A DNA stretch of 64,000 nucleotides, taken from Betaproteobacteria bacterium HGW-Betaproteobacteria-1. Its GTDB lineage: Bacteria; Pseudomonadota; Gammaproteobacteria; Burkholderiales; Methylophilaceae. The notes beneath the pieces were generated by a model that had not been told where the DNA came from, made no database searches, and worked only from the letters and a program-made list of their open reading frames with translations. The stretch lies in assembly GCA_002842435.1 (NCBI GenBank), contig PHCX01000001.1, forward strand, positions 124,001-188,000, given 5' to 3'. How positions within the stretch are numbered: the stretch's first letter is position 1; each line of letters starts with the position of its first letter. Positions 19,901-27,903 of the stretch are shown here, in pieces. A program made the translations under genes and the position numbers.

Positions 19901-21996
19901 CAGGAGCCATCAGTGTAGGCACCATCGTCGCCAGCGGCGGCAACGCCAATACAAACTCCAGCGGCAACCATGCCGGCAATGTGACCCTGGACAGTGCGAG
20001 CACACTGAATACAGTTGCCATCACTACCGCCGGCACCAGCCGTAACGGCACCGGCACGGATGGCGGCAACGGCGGCGATGTTGCATTGACGGCCGCCAAC
20101 GGCAATTCAACCATCACCACACGCAGCATTACGACCACGGGTGGCAACGGCAACGGCGGCATCTCCGGCAATGGCGGAAACATTACGCTGGCAGGCAACA
20201 CCCTGCTTTCGGCCAACAGCACCATGGCAGCCATGGGCGGCAATGCCGGGGCCGGTAACGGCGGCAACATCCTGTTCGATGGCACGCTGGATGCCAGCGG
20301 CGGCAATCGCACGCTCGCGATCAACAGCAACGGCGACACCACCTTCGAGGGCGCCGTCGGCAATACTTTGGCATTCGGCTCCCTCACGACCAATGCCGGT
20401 GGCAGCACCATCATCAACGGCGGCAGTGTAAAAACCACGGGCTCGCAAAGTTACGGCGATGCAGTCAAACTCGGTGCGGCAACCACTTTCACCACGAGCA
20501 ATGCCAACACCAATTTGACCTTCACCGGGCCGGTCGATGCCAACGATCACGACCTCTCTATGAACATCGTGCGCGACATCACGGCCAACAACCTTGGCAA
20601 TGACTTTGGTCGCGTTCTCATCAACGCCGGCCGCAACGTCAGCCTGCGCGATGCGAATGCGCTTGAACTCGGCGCATCGGCCGTGGGCGGCACACTTAAC
20701 CTCCGTACCAGCGGCGATATCACACAAAACGGCGCCGTCACTGTTGCCGGCACAACCACGCTGGCGGCAGGTGCCGGCAACATCGCACTCAGCAATGCCG
20801 GCAACAACTTCAACGCCGTCACCATCAGCAATGGCAACAACGTCAGCATCGTTGACCAGAACGCGATGAGACTGAATGCAAGCACAGTCGGATCGCTGTT
20901 GGCGCAAACGCTGAGCGGCAACCTGACGCTGGCCGGCAACATCAGCGCAAGCAATGGTGGTGATGCCATCCGACTAGTGGCAGCGGGGAACTTCATCACC
21001 TCCGGCAACCGTTCGTTGAGCACGCCCGGCGGACGCTGGCTGGTCTACTCCACCAATCCGGCACTGGATACACGCAGCACCAGCATGCTGAGCGCACACG
21101 ACTTCAAGCAGTACAACGCCAGCTTCGGGGACACGATCCTGGGCGCCAACGACGGCTTCATCTACTCTGTCGCCCCTGCCGTCAATGCCAACATGAGCGG
21201 CAGCGTCGCCAGCAAGATCTACGATGGCAGCACAACCGCGACCACCGCAGGCCTGAGCGTCGCCTATGTTTCCGGCGCCATCGACGGCGACAGCGTCACA
21301 CTCGGGGCAATCACAAGCGCCAGTTTTAACGACAAGAACGCCGGCACCGGTAAAGCGGTTACCGGCGTATTCGACATCACCGCTTCCAAAGGCGGCAAAC
21401 CTGTTTATGGGTATCAGGTCGGGACAGTCAATTCCAGCGCTACCGGCGACATCGACCAGCGCCCGATCTCGGTTATCGTCGATTCCGGTCAAAGTAAGGT
21501 CATCGGCCAGGTTGACCCAGTCTTTACTTTCAGCGTGGGAGATATGGGTTTGGCAACTGGCGACAGCCTGCTGGACGCATTCAGCGGATTGCTCACACGC
21601 AACCCGGGTGAAACACTCGGCAACTATGCCATCACCCAAGGCACGCTGTTGACCAATTCCAACTACCTGTTGACCGGCTATACCGGTAGCAACTTCACCA
21701 TCGCCGCACTGCCACCAACTCCGCCGGCCAGCGATAATGGTACGACCGGCATAGCCGGTACCTTGCCGCGCAACGCCGCCGGCCTGGTGGACGCAAATCC
21801 GCAGTTCAATGCGCTGGCCGGCGAACAATTGTTCGTACTGAACCTGGCGCCAACCGCAGCTGGCGGCGCAGAAGAGCAGGGCAACCTGACCGATTGCGAA
21901 CCCAACACAGAACAGATAGCAAACAATCCAGACGCTGCAGTCATGATCAATTTCGGCATGGCTTTACCTGATGGAGTAAACAGTAGCTGCATCTGA
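16903..21996 (+). CDS. Large two-partner secretion exoprotein (TpsA, filamentous hemagglutinin/HMW-like)
   Basis: About 1697 residues. After a long basic N-terminus and a signal peptide (ISLLLAFSVAAAMNSGAAFA) comes the TPS secretion domain, with IDQTSQKTIVNWQSFGI, LYLSNPNGILFGPGAQVDVGSLVA and similar conserved blocks. A long Gly/Ser/Thr/Asn-rich beta-helical region follows with repeats such as GNITT, then a YDG-type domain (KIYDGSTTATT) and an MBG-like domain (QRPISVIVDSGQSKVIG). The only two cysteines are Cys1665 and Cys1696, near the C-terminus. The start is uncertain: ATGs at 16903, 16918, 16951 and 16957 are all possible. Likely an adhesin; the target is unknown. Confidence 0.9.
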   Translation: MQTGYMQTAYSNKLTNMRMHKAKFEDDQAGFKLKPAARISLLLAFSVAAAMNSGAAFALPAGEQVAAGSASFQRQGNNLRIDQTSQKTIVNWQSFGIAAHEAVNLYQPKHGSALFRVLGSDPSKIYGKLTATGSLYLSNPNGILFGPGAQVDVGSLVATTMRISDQDFLADRLHFFSESDASVVNQGVIRTGDGGFIALLGERVENSGTLVANQGSVVLGSGQSAVLDMFGDGLVKVNLSGDALNAAIEQAGLISANGGQVQIASNARNAAINVSGVVQANSMVERNGSIRLEGGSGSKVAVSGQLEAKGVMTGSKGGQIVVSGEQVALLSNASLDASGHAGGGEILLGGDYQGSNAEIQNARTAYVSQGAGMRVDAISKGDGGKAIVWADDTTRYYGSISARGGADAGNGGFVEVSGKRQLEFSGKVDVGAANGIGGKVLLDPENIVLNSSTQPSPPNNADGTPDIAFADAPVTGTTTLQIADIVNFSELFLQATNNITVASTLTMTNNSIRLEANNNLNVNAAIITSGTGSINLKADADNSGNGTLAIGNNIRSRAGGITLSGASITRSAGSITSSGATGQNAGDINISASGAINLGAAAVTATGGAASAGNPGNHGGTITIKGASVSGTGTITANGGNASSGEGGNAGNINITASNGNLATGALNTRTGNSAATNVSGSIGSIQLNASNGNISTGTITATGGSGGDGSDVSITASGNYTTAGGIAASGGTRLSNFSGRHAGKVEINTGNNINIRAVTAVGSNATNNSQTGGDAGLIKLVAGGNITTNNQALTSRGGNGHATASGGAAAGVELQAQVISTGSITTSGGTNANGGNIQLDASGNITTGALGSNGGATSTNFAGRNAGTISLDAGGNITTTTIAASGSRGVGAGQAGGNASSITLAADGNVTTTTLTASGGNAATGAAANGGAAGQMDITADGSVTTGNITLRTGSSSTSGSVTTGGNVAISGSGVSTGSITTTGGNNGVGSDIDISSNSGAISVGTIVASGGNANTNSSGNHAGNVTLDSASTLNTVAITTAGTSRNGTGTDGGNGGDVALTAANGNSTITTRSITTTGGNGNGGISGNGGNITLAGNTLLSANSTMAAMGGNAGAGNGGNILFDGTLDASGGNRTLAINSNGDTTFEGAVGNTLAFGSLTTNAGGSTIINGGSVKTTGSQSYGDAVKLGAATTFTTSNANTNLTFTGPVDANDHDLSMNIVRDITANNLGNDFGRVLINAGRNVSLRDANALELGASAVGGTLNLRTSGDITQNGAVTVAGTTTLAAGAGNIALSNAGNNFNAVTISNGNNVSIVDQNAMRLNASTVGSLLAQTLSGNLTLAGNISASNGGDAIRLVAAGNFITSGNRSLSTPGGRWLVYSTNPALDTRSTSMLSAHDFKQYNASFGDTILGANDGFIYSVAPAVNANMSGSVASKIYDGSTTATTAGLSVAYVSGAIDGDSVTLGAITSASFNDKNAGTGKAVTGVFDITASKGGKPVYGYQVGTVNSSATGDIDQRPISVIVDSGQSKVIGQVDPVFTFSVGDMGLATGDSLLDAFSGLLTRNPGETLGNYAITQGTLLTNSNYLLTGYTGSNFTIAALPPTPPASDNGTTGIAGTLPRNAAGLVDANPQFNALAGEQLFVLNLAPTAAGGAEEQGNLTDCEPNTEQIANNPDAAVMINFGMALPDGVNSSCI

Positions 21997-22025
21997 GCAC
22001 AACACCAGAAATTTAGCCTGAGAAT

Positions 22026-22093
22026 CGAGCAAAACTAGCGAAATCCCGCTATTCAATGCCCCTTGGTTACGATTACAATTAGAGTTTTGCTCG
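22026..22093. repeat. Inverted repeat in the ilvE leader
   Basis: CGAGCAAAACT (22026-22036) and AGTTTTGCTCG (22083-22093) are perfect 11-base inverted copies, 46 bases apart. The right arm ends 15 bases before the ilvE start codon, so a long hairpin could enclose the promoter or affect translation. Confidence 0.6.
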
Positions 22094-22108
22094 CTAGGAA
22101 ATTTGAAG

Positions 22109-23041
22109 ATGGCTATTGTTCAATCCATGGCTGACCGCGATGGTTTTATCTGGTATGACGGCAAGATGGTTCCGTGGCGCGATGCCACAACCCACGTACT
22201 GACTCACAGCCTGCACTATGGCCTAGGTGTGTTCGAGGGCGTACGTGCCTACAAGACGGATAAAGGCACGGCCATCTTCCGCTTGAAGGACCACACCGAC
22301 CGCTTCTTCCGTTCCGCGCACATCCTCGGCATGAAGATGCCCTACGACAAGGAAACGCTGATGGAAGCCCAAAAGGCTTCCGTGCGCGACAACAAGCTGG
22401 AATCCGCTTACATTCGTCCGATGGCTTTCTATGGCGCTGAAGCCATGGGCATTTCCGCCAGGACACTGTCCACCCATGTCATCGTTGCTGCCTGGAGCTG
22501 GGGCGCCTACATGGGCGACGAAGCGCTGGTTAAAGGCATCCGAGTCAAGACTTCGTCTTTCTCGCGCCACCATGTCAACGTCACCATGTGCAAGGCCAAG
22601 GCTAGCGGCAATTACATGAATTCCATCCAGGCCCACCAGGAAGCCATCCAGGACGGTTATGACGAGGCTCTGCTGCTGGATGTCGACGGCTTTGTGGCTG
22701 AAGGTTCCGGCGAAAACATCTTCCTGGTACGCAAGGGCAAGTTGCTGACTCCGGACCTGAGCAGCGCGCTGGAAGGCATCACTCGTGACACCATCGTCGA
22801 GCTGGCTGAAGAGATGGGTCTGCAAGTGGTCGAAAAACGCATCACGCGCGATGAAGTCTATTCCGCTGACGAGGCTTTCTTCACCGGCACCGCCGCAGAA
22901 GTCACGCCCATCCGCGAACTGGACAACCGCAAGATCGGCAATGGCGGCCGCGGTCCGATCACCGAGAAACTGCAATCCGTCTATTTCGATGTGGTCAAGG
23001 GCCGTTCTGCCAAACATCAGGATTGGCTGACCTACGTATAA
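22109..23041 (+). CDS. ilvE: Branched-chain amino acid aminotransferase
   Basis: A 310-residue class IV aminotransferase. The catalytic PLP lysine lies in CKAKASGNYMNS, and HSLHYGLGVFEGVRAY, FVAEGSGENIFLV and FFTGTAAEVTPIRELD are conserved IlvE blocks. It interconverts valine, leucine and isoleucine with their keto acids in the cytosol. I chose the ATG at 22109 with AGGAAA upstream; a TTG six bases earlier is less likely. The small zinc-finger gene follows closely. Confidence 0.96.
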   Translation: MAIVQSMADRDGFIWYDGKMVPWRDATTHVLTHSLHYGLGVFEGVRAYKTDKGTAIFRLKDHTDRFFRSAHILGMKMPYDKETLMEAQKASVRDNKLESAYIRPMAFYGAEAMGISARTLSTHVIVAAWSWGAYMGDEALVKGIRVKTSSFSRHHVNVTMCKAKASGNYMNSIQAHQEAIQDGYDEALLLDVDGFVAEGSGENIFLVRKGKLLTPDLSSALEGITRDTIVELAEEMGLQVVEKRITRDEVYSADEAFFTGTAAEVTPIRELDNRKIGNGGRGPITEKLQSVYFDVVKGRSAKHQDWLTYV

Positions 23042-23082
23042 ATCGGATTTTGAAAAACGGAATCCGGGCATGGAAAAAGAGC

Positions 23083-23274
23083 ATGGCTGAACAGACAAAA
23101 GAAATCGAAGTGAGTGCGAAGGATCTGCCTTTGCATTGCCCGACCAAGGAAGTCGCGTTGTGGTGCTCGCACCCGCGCGTCTTTCTGGATATCACGACCA
23201 GCGGCCATGCCATGTGCCCCTACTGCGGCACCCGATACAAACTGAAAGCCGGCGAAGTGGTGGCTCACCACTAG
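23083..23274 (+). CDS. CHCC-type zinc-finger domain protein
   Basis: A 63-residue protein matching the zf-CHCC family (related to the NDUFS6 C-terminal domain). The zinc ligands appear as Cys in LHCPTKEVALWCSHPR, His, and CPYCGTRYKL near the end. The start at 23083 gives a compact protein (MAEQTKEIEVSAKDL) and is preceded by GGAAAAAGAGC. It lies 41 bases after ilvE on the same strand, a pairing common in betaproteobacteria. Its function is unknown. Confidence 0.85.
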   Translation: MAEQTKEIEVSAKDLPLHCPTKEVALWCSHPRVFLDITTSGHAMCPYCGTRYKLKAGEVVAHH

Positions 23275-23329
23275 CCGCGCAATCAGTCAAACACTCATAC
23301 TTGCGCTCTCTTGACTTGCGCTGGGCGCT

Positions 23330-24175
23330 TTAGCTGGCGCTTTCCGGCAGGCGGTAAAAATCAGATTCCGCCCCGCCACTTCCCCACAACACCTCAATCA
23401 CTTTCAAGGTCTGCTCGAATTCCGCAGCCGTCGCCCGGTTGATCCAGAACGTATTTTTCGCTTCCCCTGTAGCATCATTCAGCAGTCCGGCTTCCTGCAA
23501 GCGCCTTTGCACCTGTCTCGCCACCGCCTCACCCGTATCGATCAAGGTGATTGCAGACGGCAGCTGCTGGACAATGACCTGCCGCAAGAACGGATAATGC
23601 GTACAGCCCAGCACGATGGTATCGGCCCCGGCCGCCAATAGCGGCTGCAGATACTGAGCGACCAACTCCCCGGTCGCATCACTATCCAGTTCGCCGCGCT
23701 CCACGCACTCCACAAGGCCAGGACATGCCTGCGTCACCACCTGTACGTTCCTGCCGTAACTTTCCAGCAGTGCAGCAAACTGGGCGCTTTTCAGCGTGCC
23801 TATGGTTGCCAGCACGCCGATCACACCGTTTTTGCTCGCCGCCGCCGCCGGTTTCACCGCGGGCTCCATACCGATGATGGGCAGCGAATAATGCTCGCGC
23901 AAGCTCGCAATTGCGCCGGCAGTCGCGGTATTGCAGGCAACGACAATGGCTTTGGCGCCCTGCCCGATCAAAAAGCGGGTAAGCGCATGCGAACGCTCAC
24001 GAATGAATTCAGGGGATTTATTGCCATAGGGCGCATGCCTGGAATCCGCGCAGTAGAGCAGATCTTCATACGGTAGCAACTGCCGGATGTGCTTCAATAC
24101 CGAGACACCGCCGATACCGGAATCAAAAACGCCGATGGGGGCAGTTTTAAGCAAGGTTGACGCGTTTTGGGTCAC
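23330..24175 (-). CDS. murI: Glutamate racemase
   Basis: A 281-residue enzyme that makes D-glutamate for peptidoglycan. The two catalytic cysteines are visible: Cys81 in VVACNTATAG and Cys191 in LGCTHYPF. The N-terminal block GVFDSGIGGVSVLKHI contains the conserved Asp18 and Ser19. The start appears to be GTG at 24175 (MTQNASTL) with no strong ribosome-binding site, so a slightly downstream start is possible. It is convergent with the zinc-finger gene and divergent from the adenosyltransferase gene. Confidence 0.95.
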   Translation of the reverse strand: MTQNASTLLKTAPIGVFDSGIGGVSVLKHIRQLLPYEDLLYCADSRHAPYGNKSPEFIRERSHALTRFLIGQGAKAIVVACNTATAGAIASLREHYSLPIIGMEPAVKPAAAASKNGVIGVLATIGTLKSAQFAALLESYGRNVQVVTQACPGLVECVERGELDSDATGELVAQYLQPLLAAGADTIVLGCTHYPFLRQVIVQQLPSAITLIDTGEAVARQVQRRLQEAGLLNDATGEAKNTFWINRATAAEFEQTLKVIEVLWGSGGAESDFYRLPESAS

Positions 24176-24294
24176 AGAGAAATGACTTCGCCGGAAGAAT
24201 CAAAATGAAGACGAGTTTAGCTGAACTGCCGACCGGATGTCATGGTCTTGATGCCATCGACTCTATAAAATAGTTACTTCATTGAAGGATCATC

Positions 24295-24843
24295 ATGGCC
24301 AACAGACTCAGCAAAATCTACACCCGCACCGGCGACGACGGCACTACCGGCCTCGGTGATGGCAGCCGTACCAACAAGGACAGCCTGCGTGTCGAAGCCA
24401 TGGGCGATGTCGATGAACTCAACGCCATCATCGGCATCCTGCTGACCGAACCGCTTTCCGCTGGCCTTCACGACACCCTGACCCGCGTGCAGCACGACCT
24501 GTTCGACCTCGGCGGCGAGATCTGCATTCCCGGCCATGCCATGGTCAAAGCCGAGCGCATCAGCGCGCTGGAAGAAACCCTGGACAAACTGAACGAGCAA
24601 CTCAAACCGCTGAAGGAATTCATCCTGCCCGGCGGCACACGCGCTGCCGCTTATTGCCATCTGGCGCGTACCGTCTGCCGCCGTGCCGAACGTCAGCTCA
24701 CCCGTCTCAGCCGGGAAGAAACCGTGACGCCAGTTTCGCTGCAATATCTCAACCGGCTTTCCGACCTGCTGTTCGTCATGTGCCGCGTCATCAACAAACA
24801 GGCTGACGTACCCGACGTCCTCTGGAAAAACGAGAGCAGGTGA
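24295..24843 (+). CDS. Cob(I)alamin adenosyltransferase, PduO type
   Basis: A 182-residue PduO/MMAB-type ATP:cob(I)alamin adenosyltransferase. The ATP-binding N-terminal motif YTRTGDDGTTGLGDGSR and the later blocks VDELNAIIG, LPGGTRAAAYCHLARTVCRRAER and LNRLSDLLFVMCR are typical. It attaches the adenosyl group to the cobalt of cobalamin to make coenzyme B12. An AAGGA sequence precedes the ATG. It stands as a single gene before an intergenic stretch with repeats. Confidence 0.94.
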   Translation: MANRLSKIYTRTGDDGTTGLGDGSRTNKDSLRVEAMGDVDELNAIIGILLTEPLSAGLHDTLTRVQHDLFDLGGEICIPGHAMVKAERISALEETLDKLNEQLKPLKEFILPGGTRAAAYCHLARTVCRRAERQLTRLSREETVTPVSLQYLNRLSDLLFVMCRVINKQADVPDVLWKNESR

Positions 24844-24869
24844 TTTTCAGACTTGAAACCGATACATTA

Positions 24870-24990
24870 GCCACAGAGGGCACAGAGCACACAGAGGCAA
24901 AGCGGATCACTTGGTATTGAGAGAATCGGCCGACAGTTATAAATCGGGATTCCGGCAAACTCCATGTTTTTTCTCTGTGTCCTCTGTGGC
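24870..24990. repeat. CCACAGAG-type inverted repeat element
   Basis: The arms GCCACAGAGGGCACAGAG (24870-24887) and CTCTGTGTCCTCTGTGGC (24973-24990) are inverted copies with one mismatch, about 85 bases apart. Further ACACAGAGG follows the left arm. Such CACAGAG-rich pairs recur as dispersed intergenic elements in many bacterial genomes, as far as I know, so this is probably a small nonautonomous repeat. Nothing in it codes convincingly. Confidence 0.7.
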
Positions 24991-25020
24991 ATAAATGTTT
25001 TTCAGGTCCAAACATTCACC

Positions 25021-25047
25021 CAGGCGTCTCCAATGGCGCCTTTTTCA
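25021..25047 (+). terminator. Possible intrinsic terminator
   Basis: AGGCG (25022-25026) pairs with CGCCT (25037-25041) and is followed by a run of T to 25045. It would end transcription from the adenosyltransferase gene and insulate the sulfur island. The stem is short. Confidence 0.5.
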
Positions 25048-25062
25048 TTTACGGCATTCGCC

Positions 25063-25150
25063 ACCCCCATATATTCTTTTTAGTTATTTATATATTAAAA
25101 CAAATTATTTTTAATTATTAATTTGGCTTGCTAAAGTTCGCTTCGTTCTC
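25063..25150 (+). promoter_or_regulatory. AT-rich control region before the first sulfur operon
   Basis: The stretch from ATATATTCTTTTTAG through TTAATTATTAATTTGG is almost pure A/T in an otherwise GC-rich neighbourhood. It ends with CTTGCTAAAGTTCGC. A very similar sequence, CTTGACTAAAGTTCGC after an AT island, precedes the second sulfate-binding gene at about 42018. A LysR-type regulator such as CysB or Cbl is a plausible binder, which is an inference. Confidence 0.4.
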
Positions 25151-25173
25151 ACGCATTGCAAGAAAGGCAAGCC

Positions 25174-25404
25174 ATGTCAGTCCACCAGTCAAACCGGATC
25201 AGCGACGAAGTGATTCGTGAAGTGCTACAAGCCATCGAGCAGCTGCGTTTCGGCTCCGTCGAGATTACCGTGCACGACAACCGCGTGACACAGATCGAAC
25301 GTCGCGAGAAAGTCCGCTTCGGCCAGGCTGCAGAACAAGCCACGCAAAAACTCAAACCTGGTGCGCTCAATATCCCTACTGCAAAGGCAGCGGCTAACCA
25401 TTAA
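25174..25404 (+). CDS. YezD/DUF2292-like small protein
   Basis: A 76-residue protein (ATG at 25174, with AAAGG upstream). The core EVLQAIEQLRFGSVEITVHDNRVTQIERREK fits the YezD (DUF2292) family: a small fold containing one 'GSVEI-hD-vvQiE' motif. The family has no assigned function but is often found beside sulfur-assimilation genes. Here it opens the left sulfur operon, after the AT-rich control region and 59 bases before the porin gene. The assignment rests on motif recognition alone. Confidence 0.7.
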   Translation: MSVHQSNRISDEVIREVLQAIEQLRFGSVEITVHDNRVTQIERREKVRFGQAAEQATQKLKPGALNIPTAKAAANH

Positions 25405-25463
25405 TTCAGAAAATCGATGAACCGACCGGACTACCGGAGGCGAATAACTTAAAGGGGTTCATC

Positions 25464-26849
25464 ATGACTTTTAAAGCAACACAGATACACGGCCTGATCG
25501 CCGCCACACTCATCGGCAGCGGCGCACTGGCTTTTTCCGGCAACGCGTTTGCCAACGACAGCAGCGAACTGGAAGCCCTGCGCGCACTGGTGCAGGAGTT
25601 GGACCAAAAGATCCGCGTGCTCGACCGGAAGAGCGAGATCGCGGAAGAAAAAGCAGTCGCCGACAAGAAGGCTGCTCCTGTCGTCAAGGCCGGTAGCAGC
25701 GGCTTCTCAATCAGCTCTGCAGATGGCGCGCACAGCATCAAACTTCGCGGCTTGCTCCAAGTCGACCATCGCAACTACTTTGGTGACGACGACCCTCACT
25801 TCAACAATGAAACCGCGCTACGCAGAGTAGAACCCCGCATCCAGGGAACTCTGTTCAAAATTTTTGACTTCGACATCAACACCGAGTTTGCCAAGCACAA
25901 GGAAGCCACAGTCCTGGATGCATATATCAATGCACGCTTCCAGCCATGGTTCCAGATACAAGCCGGCAAATTCAAGGTGCCTCTCAGTTTGGAGCGTTTA
26001 CAGGGCGGCGCAGCACTTCGATTTGCAGAGCGCTCGTACGTTTCTGATTCAATTGCACCCAATCGTGATCTGGGCATCAAGGTCCACGGTAAATTTTTTG
26101 ATGACAAGATCAATTACGACATCGGCGTATTCAACGGCATCCATGATGGCGGACAAAGCGCAAATGACGATGACAGTACCAACAGTAAGGAATTCGCCGC
26201 ACGCATCTTCGTCGAACCGTTCAAGGGTGGTGACAGCGTCCTAGCCGGTTTGGGCCTCGGTCTGGCAGGCACCTGGGGCGATCAAAAAGGCGATACTGAG
26301 CATCAGTCCGTCAAATACAGAACGCCCGGTTTAAATACTTTCTTCCAGTATGCCGGTACTACCACCAGCGACGGCAACAAGAGCCGCTTATCACCGCAAG
26401 CTTACTACTACCACGGTCCATTCGGTCTGCTGACTGAATACATACGCAGTTCAATTGACATCAAGAACGCAACCGACAGCACCACACTAGACCATGATGC
26501 ATGGCAAATAGCAGGTAGCTGGGTATTGACCGGTGAAGACAATGGATTTGGCGTTATCAAGCCGAAATCCAAATTCGACTGGGCAAATGGCGGCTGGGGT
26601 GCATGGGAAGTCGCCGCGCGCTATCACGAGCTGGAAGTCGACAAGGATGCATTCAGCGGCGGCTATGCCAATGCTGCCAGCACCACAAAGAAAGCAGAAT
26701 CATGGTCCCTCGGCCTCAACTGGTATTTGAACGACAATGTGAAGATCGCCACGAGCTACGACCACACCTCGTTTGACAGCGGTATCGACGGCGTCGATGA
26801 CCGTGAAGACGAAAAAGCCCTCTTCAGTCGTCTGCAGGTCGCTTTTTAA
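25464..26849 (+). CDS. Outer-membrane porin, phosphate-selective OprO/OprP type
   Basis: A 461-residue protein with a signal peptide (ending near SGNAFA-ND), a short coiled-coil (about residues 33-62, heptad-like LEALRALVQELDQKIRVLDRK), then a 16-strand-type barrel (KLRGLLQVDHRNYF, VEPRIQGTLFKIFDFDIN, and so on) ending in Phe (LFSRLQVAF). OprO/OprP-family porins favour anions. Here it lies 21 bases before a sulfate-binding protein gene, so it probably passes sulfate or sulfonates across the outer membrane. The substrate is inferred from context. Confidence 0.88.
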   Translation: MTFKATQIHGLIAATLIGSGALAFSGNAFANDSSELEALRALVQELDQKIRVLDRKSEIAEEKAVADKKAAPVVKAGSSGFSISSADGAHSIKLRGLLQVDHRNYFGDDDPHFNNETALRRVEPRIQGTLFKIFDFDINTEFAKHKEATVLDAYINARFQPWFQIQAGKFKVPLSLERLQGGAALRFAERSYVSDSIAPNRDLGIKVHGKFFDDKINYDIGVFNGIHDGGQSANDDDSTNSKEFAARIFVEPFKGGDSVLAGLGLGLAGTWGDQKGDTEHQSVKYRTPGLNTFFQYAGTTTSDGNKSRLSPQAYYYHGPFGLLTEYIRSSIDIKNATDSTTLDHDAWQIAGSWVLTGEDNGFGVIKPKSKFDWANGGWGAWEVAARYHELEVDKDAFSGGYANAASTTKKAESWSLGLNWYLNDNVKIATSYDHTSFDSGIDGVDDREDEKALFSRLQVAF

Positions 26850-26870
26850 GACTAAATCAAAAGGAAAATC

Positions 26871-27878
26871 ATGACACACACATTCTCCAAACTGTTACTT
26901 GCCGGGGCGTTAGCCCTGGCACTACCGCTCGGCGCCTCTGCTGCCGATGTGACACTGCTCAATGTCTCCTACGACCCGACGCGCGAGCTTTATGTCGATT
27001 TCAACAAGGCCTTCGCCGCGCACTGGAAAACCAAGACCGGCGACAACGTCACCGTCAAGCAATCCCACGGCGGTGCCGGCAAGCAGGCGCGCGCTGTCAT
27101 CGACGGCCTGCAGGCAGACGTCGTTACATTGGCACTGGCCTACGACATCGACGCCATACACGAAAAAGCCAAACTGATTCCCAAGGATTGGCAAGCCCGA
27201 CTGCCCAACAACAGCGCGCCGTACACCTCCACCATCGTGCTGCTGGTTCGCAAGGGCAACCCGAAGAAGATCAAGGATTGGGATGATCTGGCCAAGCCCG
27301 GCGTTTCCGTGATTACACCCAACCCAAAAACCTCCGGCGGCGCACGCTGGAACTACCTGGCGGCCTGGGGTTATGAGTTAAAGCGTAACGGCGGTGATCA
27401 GCAAAAAGCCAAGGAATTCGTCAAGAAAATCTTCGCCAACGTACCGGTACTGGATTCCGGCGCGCGCGGGTCAACCACCACTTTCGTTGAACGCGGTATC
27501 GGCGACGTCTTCATCTCTTGGGAAAACGAAGCCTTCCTGGCGTTGAAAGAACTTGGCCCGGACAAATTCGAGATCGTCGTCCCCTCGGTGTCGATTCTGG
27601 CAGAACCGCCTGTAACGCTGGTCGACAAGGTCGCCGACAAGCGCAAAACCCGTGCAGTCGCTCAAGGCTATCTGGAATACCTGTATTCCGATGAAGGCCA
27701 GGACATCGCCGGCAAGCACTACTACCGCCCGACCAGCCCGAAATATGTCGAGAAATACGCGAAGCAGTTCCCCAAGGTGAACCTGTTCAAAATCGACGAT
27801 GTGTTCGGCGGTTGGCAGAAGGCGCAGAAGGAACACTTCTCAGACGGTGGGACGTTCGACCAGATTTACATCAAGTAA
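26871..27878 (+). CDS. sbp: Periplasmic sulfate-binding protein (first copy)
   Basis: A 335-residue periplasmic binding protein with a signal peptide ending ASA-AD. The sulfate/thiosulfate-binding family signatures are clear: [49 protein letters not shown] and [17 protein letters not shown]. It would hand sulfate to the CysTWA transporter. No permease gene adjoins it; cysTWA is 16 kb away at 44125-47013. A second copy lies at 42067-43053, clearly related but different in sequence. It forms a unit with the porin upstream and the DUF2325 gene downstream. Confidence 0.95.
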   Translation: MTHTFSKLLLAGALALALPLGASAADVTLLNVSYDPTRELYVDFNKAFAAHWKTKTGDNVTVKQSHGGAGKQARAVIDGLQADVVTLALAYDIDAIHEKAKLIPKDWQARLPNNSAPYTSTIVLLVRKGNPKKIKDWDDLAKPGVSVITPNPKTSGGARWNYLAAWGYELKRNGGDQQKAKEFVKKIFANVPVLDSGARGSTTTFVERGIGDVFISWENEAFLALKELGPDKFEIVVPSVSILAEPPVTLVDKVADKRKTRAVAQGYLEYLYSDEGQDIAGKHYYRPTSPKYVEKYAKQFPKVNLFKIDDVFGGWQKAQKEHFSDGGTFDQIYIK

Positions 27879-27903
27879 CGGCGGCACAACAGGAATCCAG
27901 ACC

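Noticed and set aside
19062..20438. 458-codon open frame opposite the exoprotein repeats
   Set aside because: The repetitive GGC/ACC-rich sequence lacks stop codons in several frames. The product is a monotone Pro/Leu/Val string with no fold signature.
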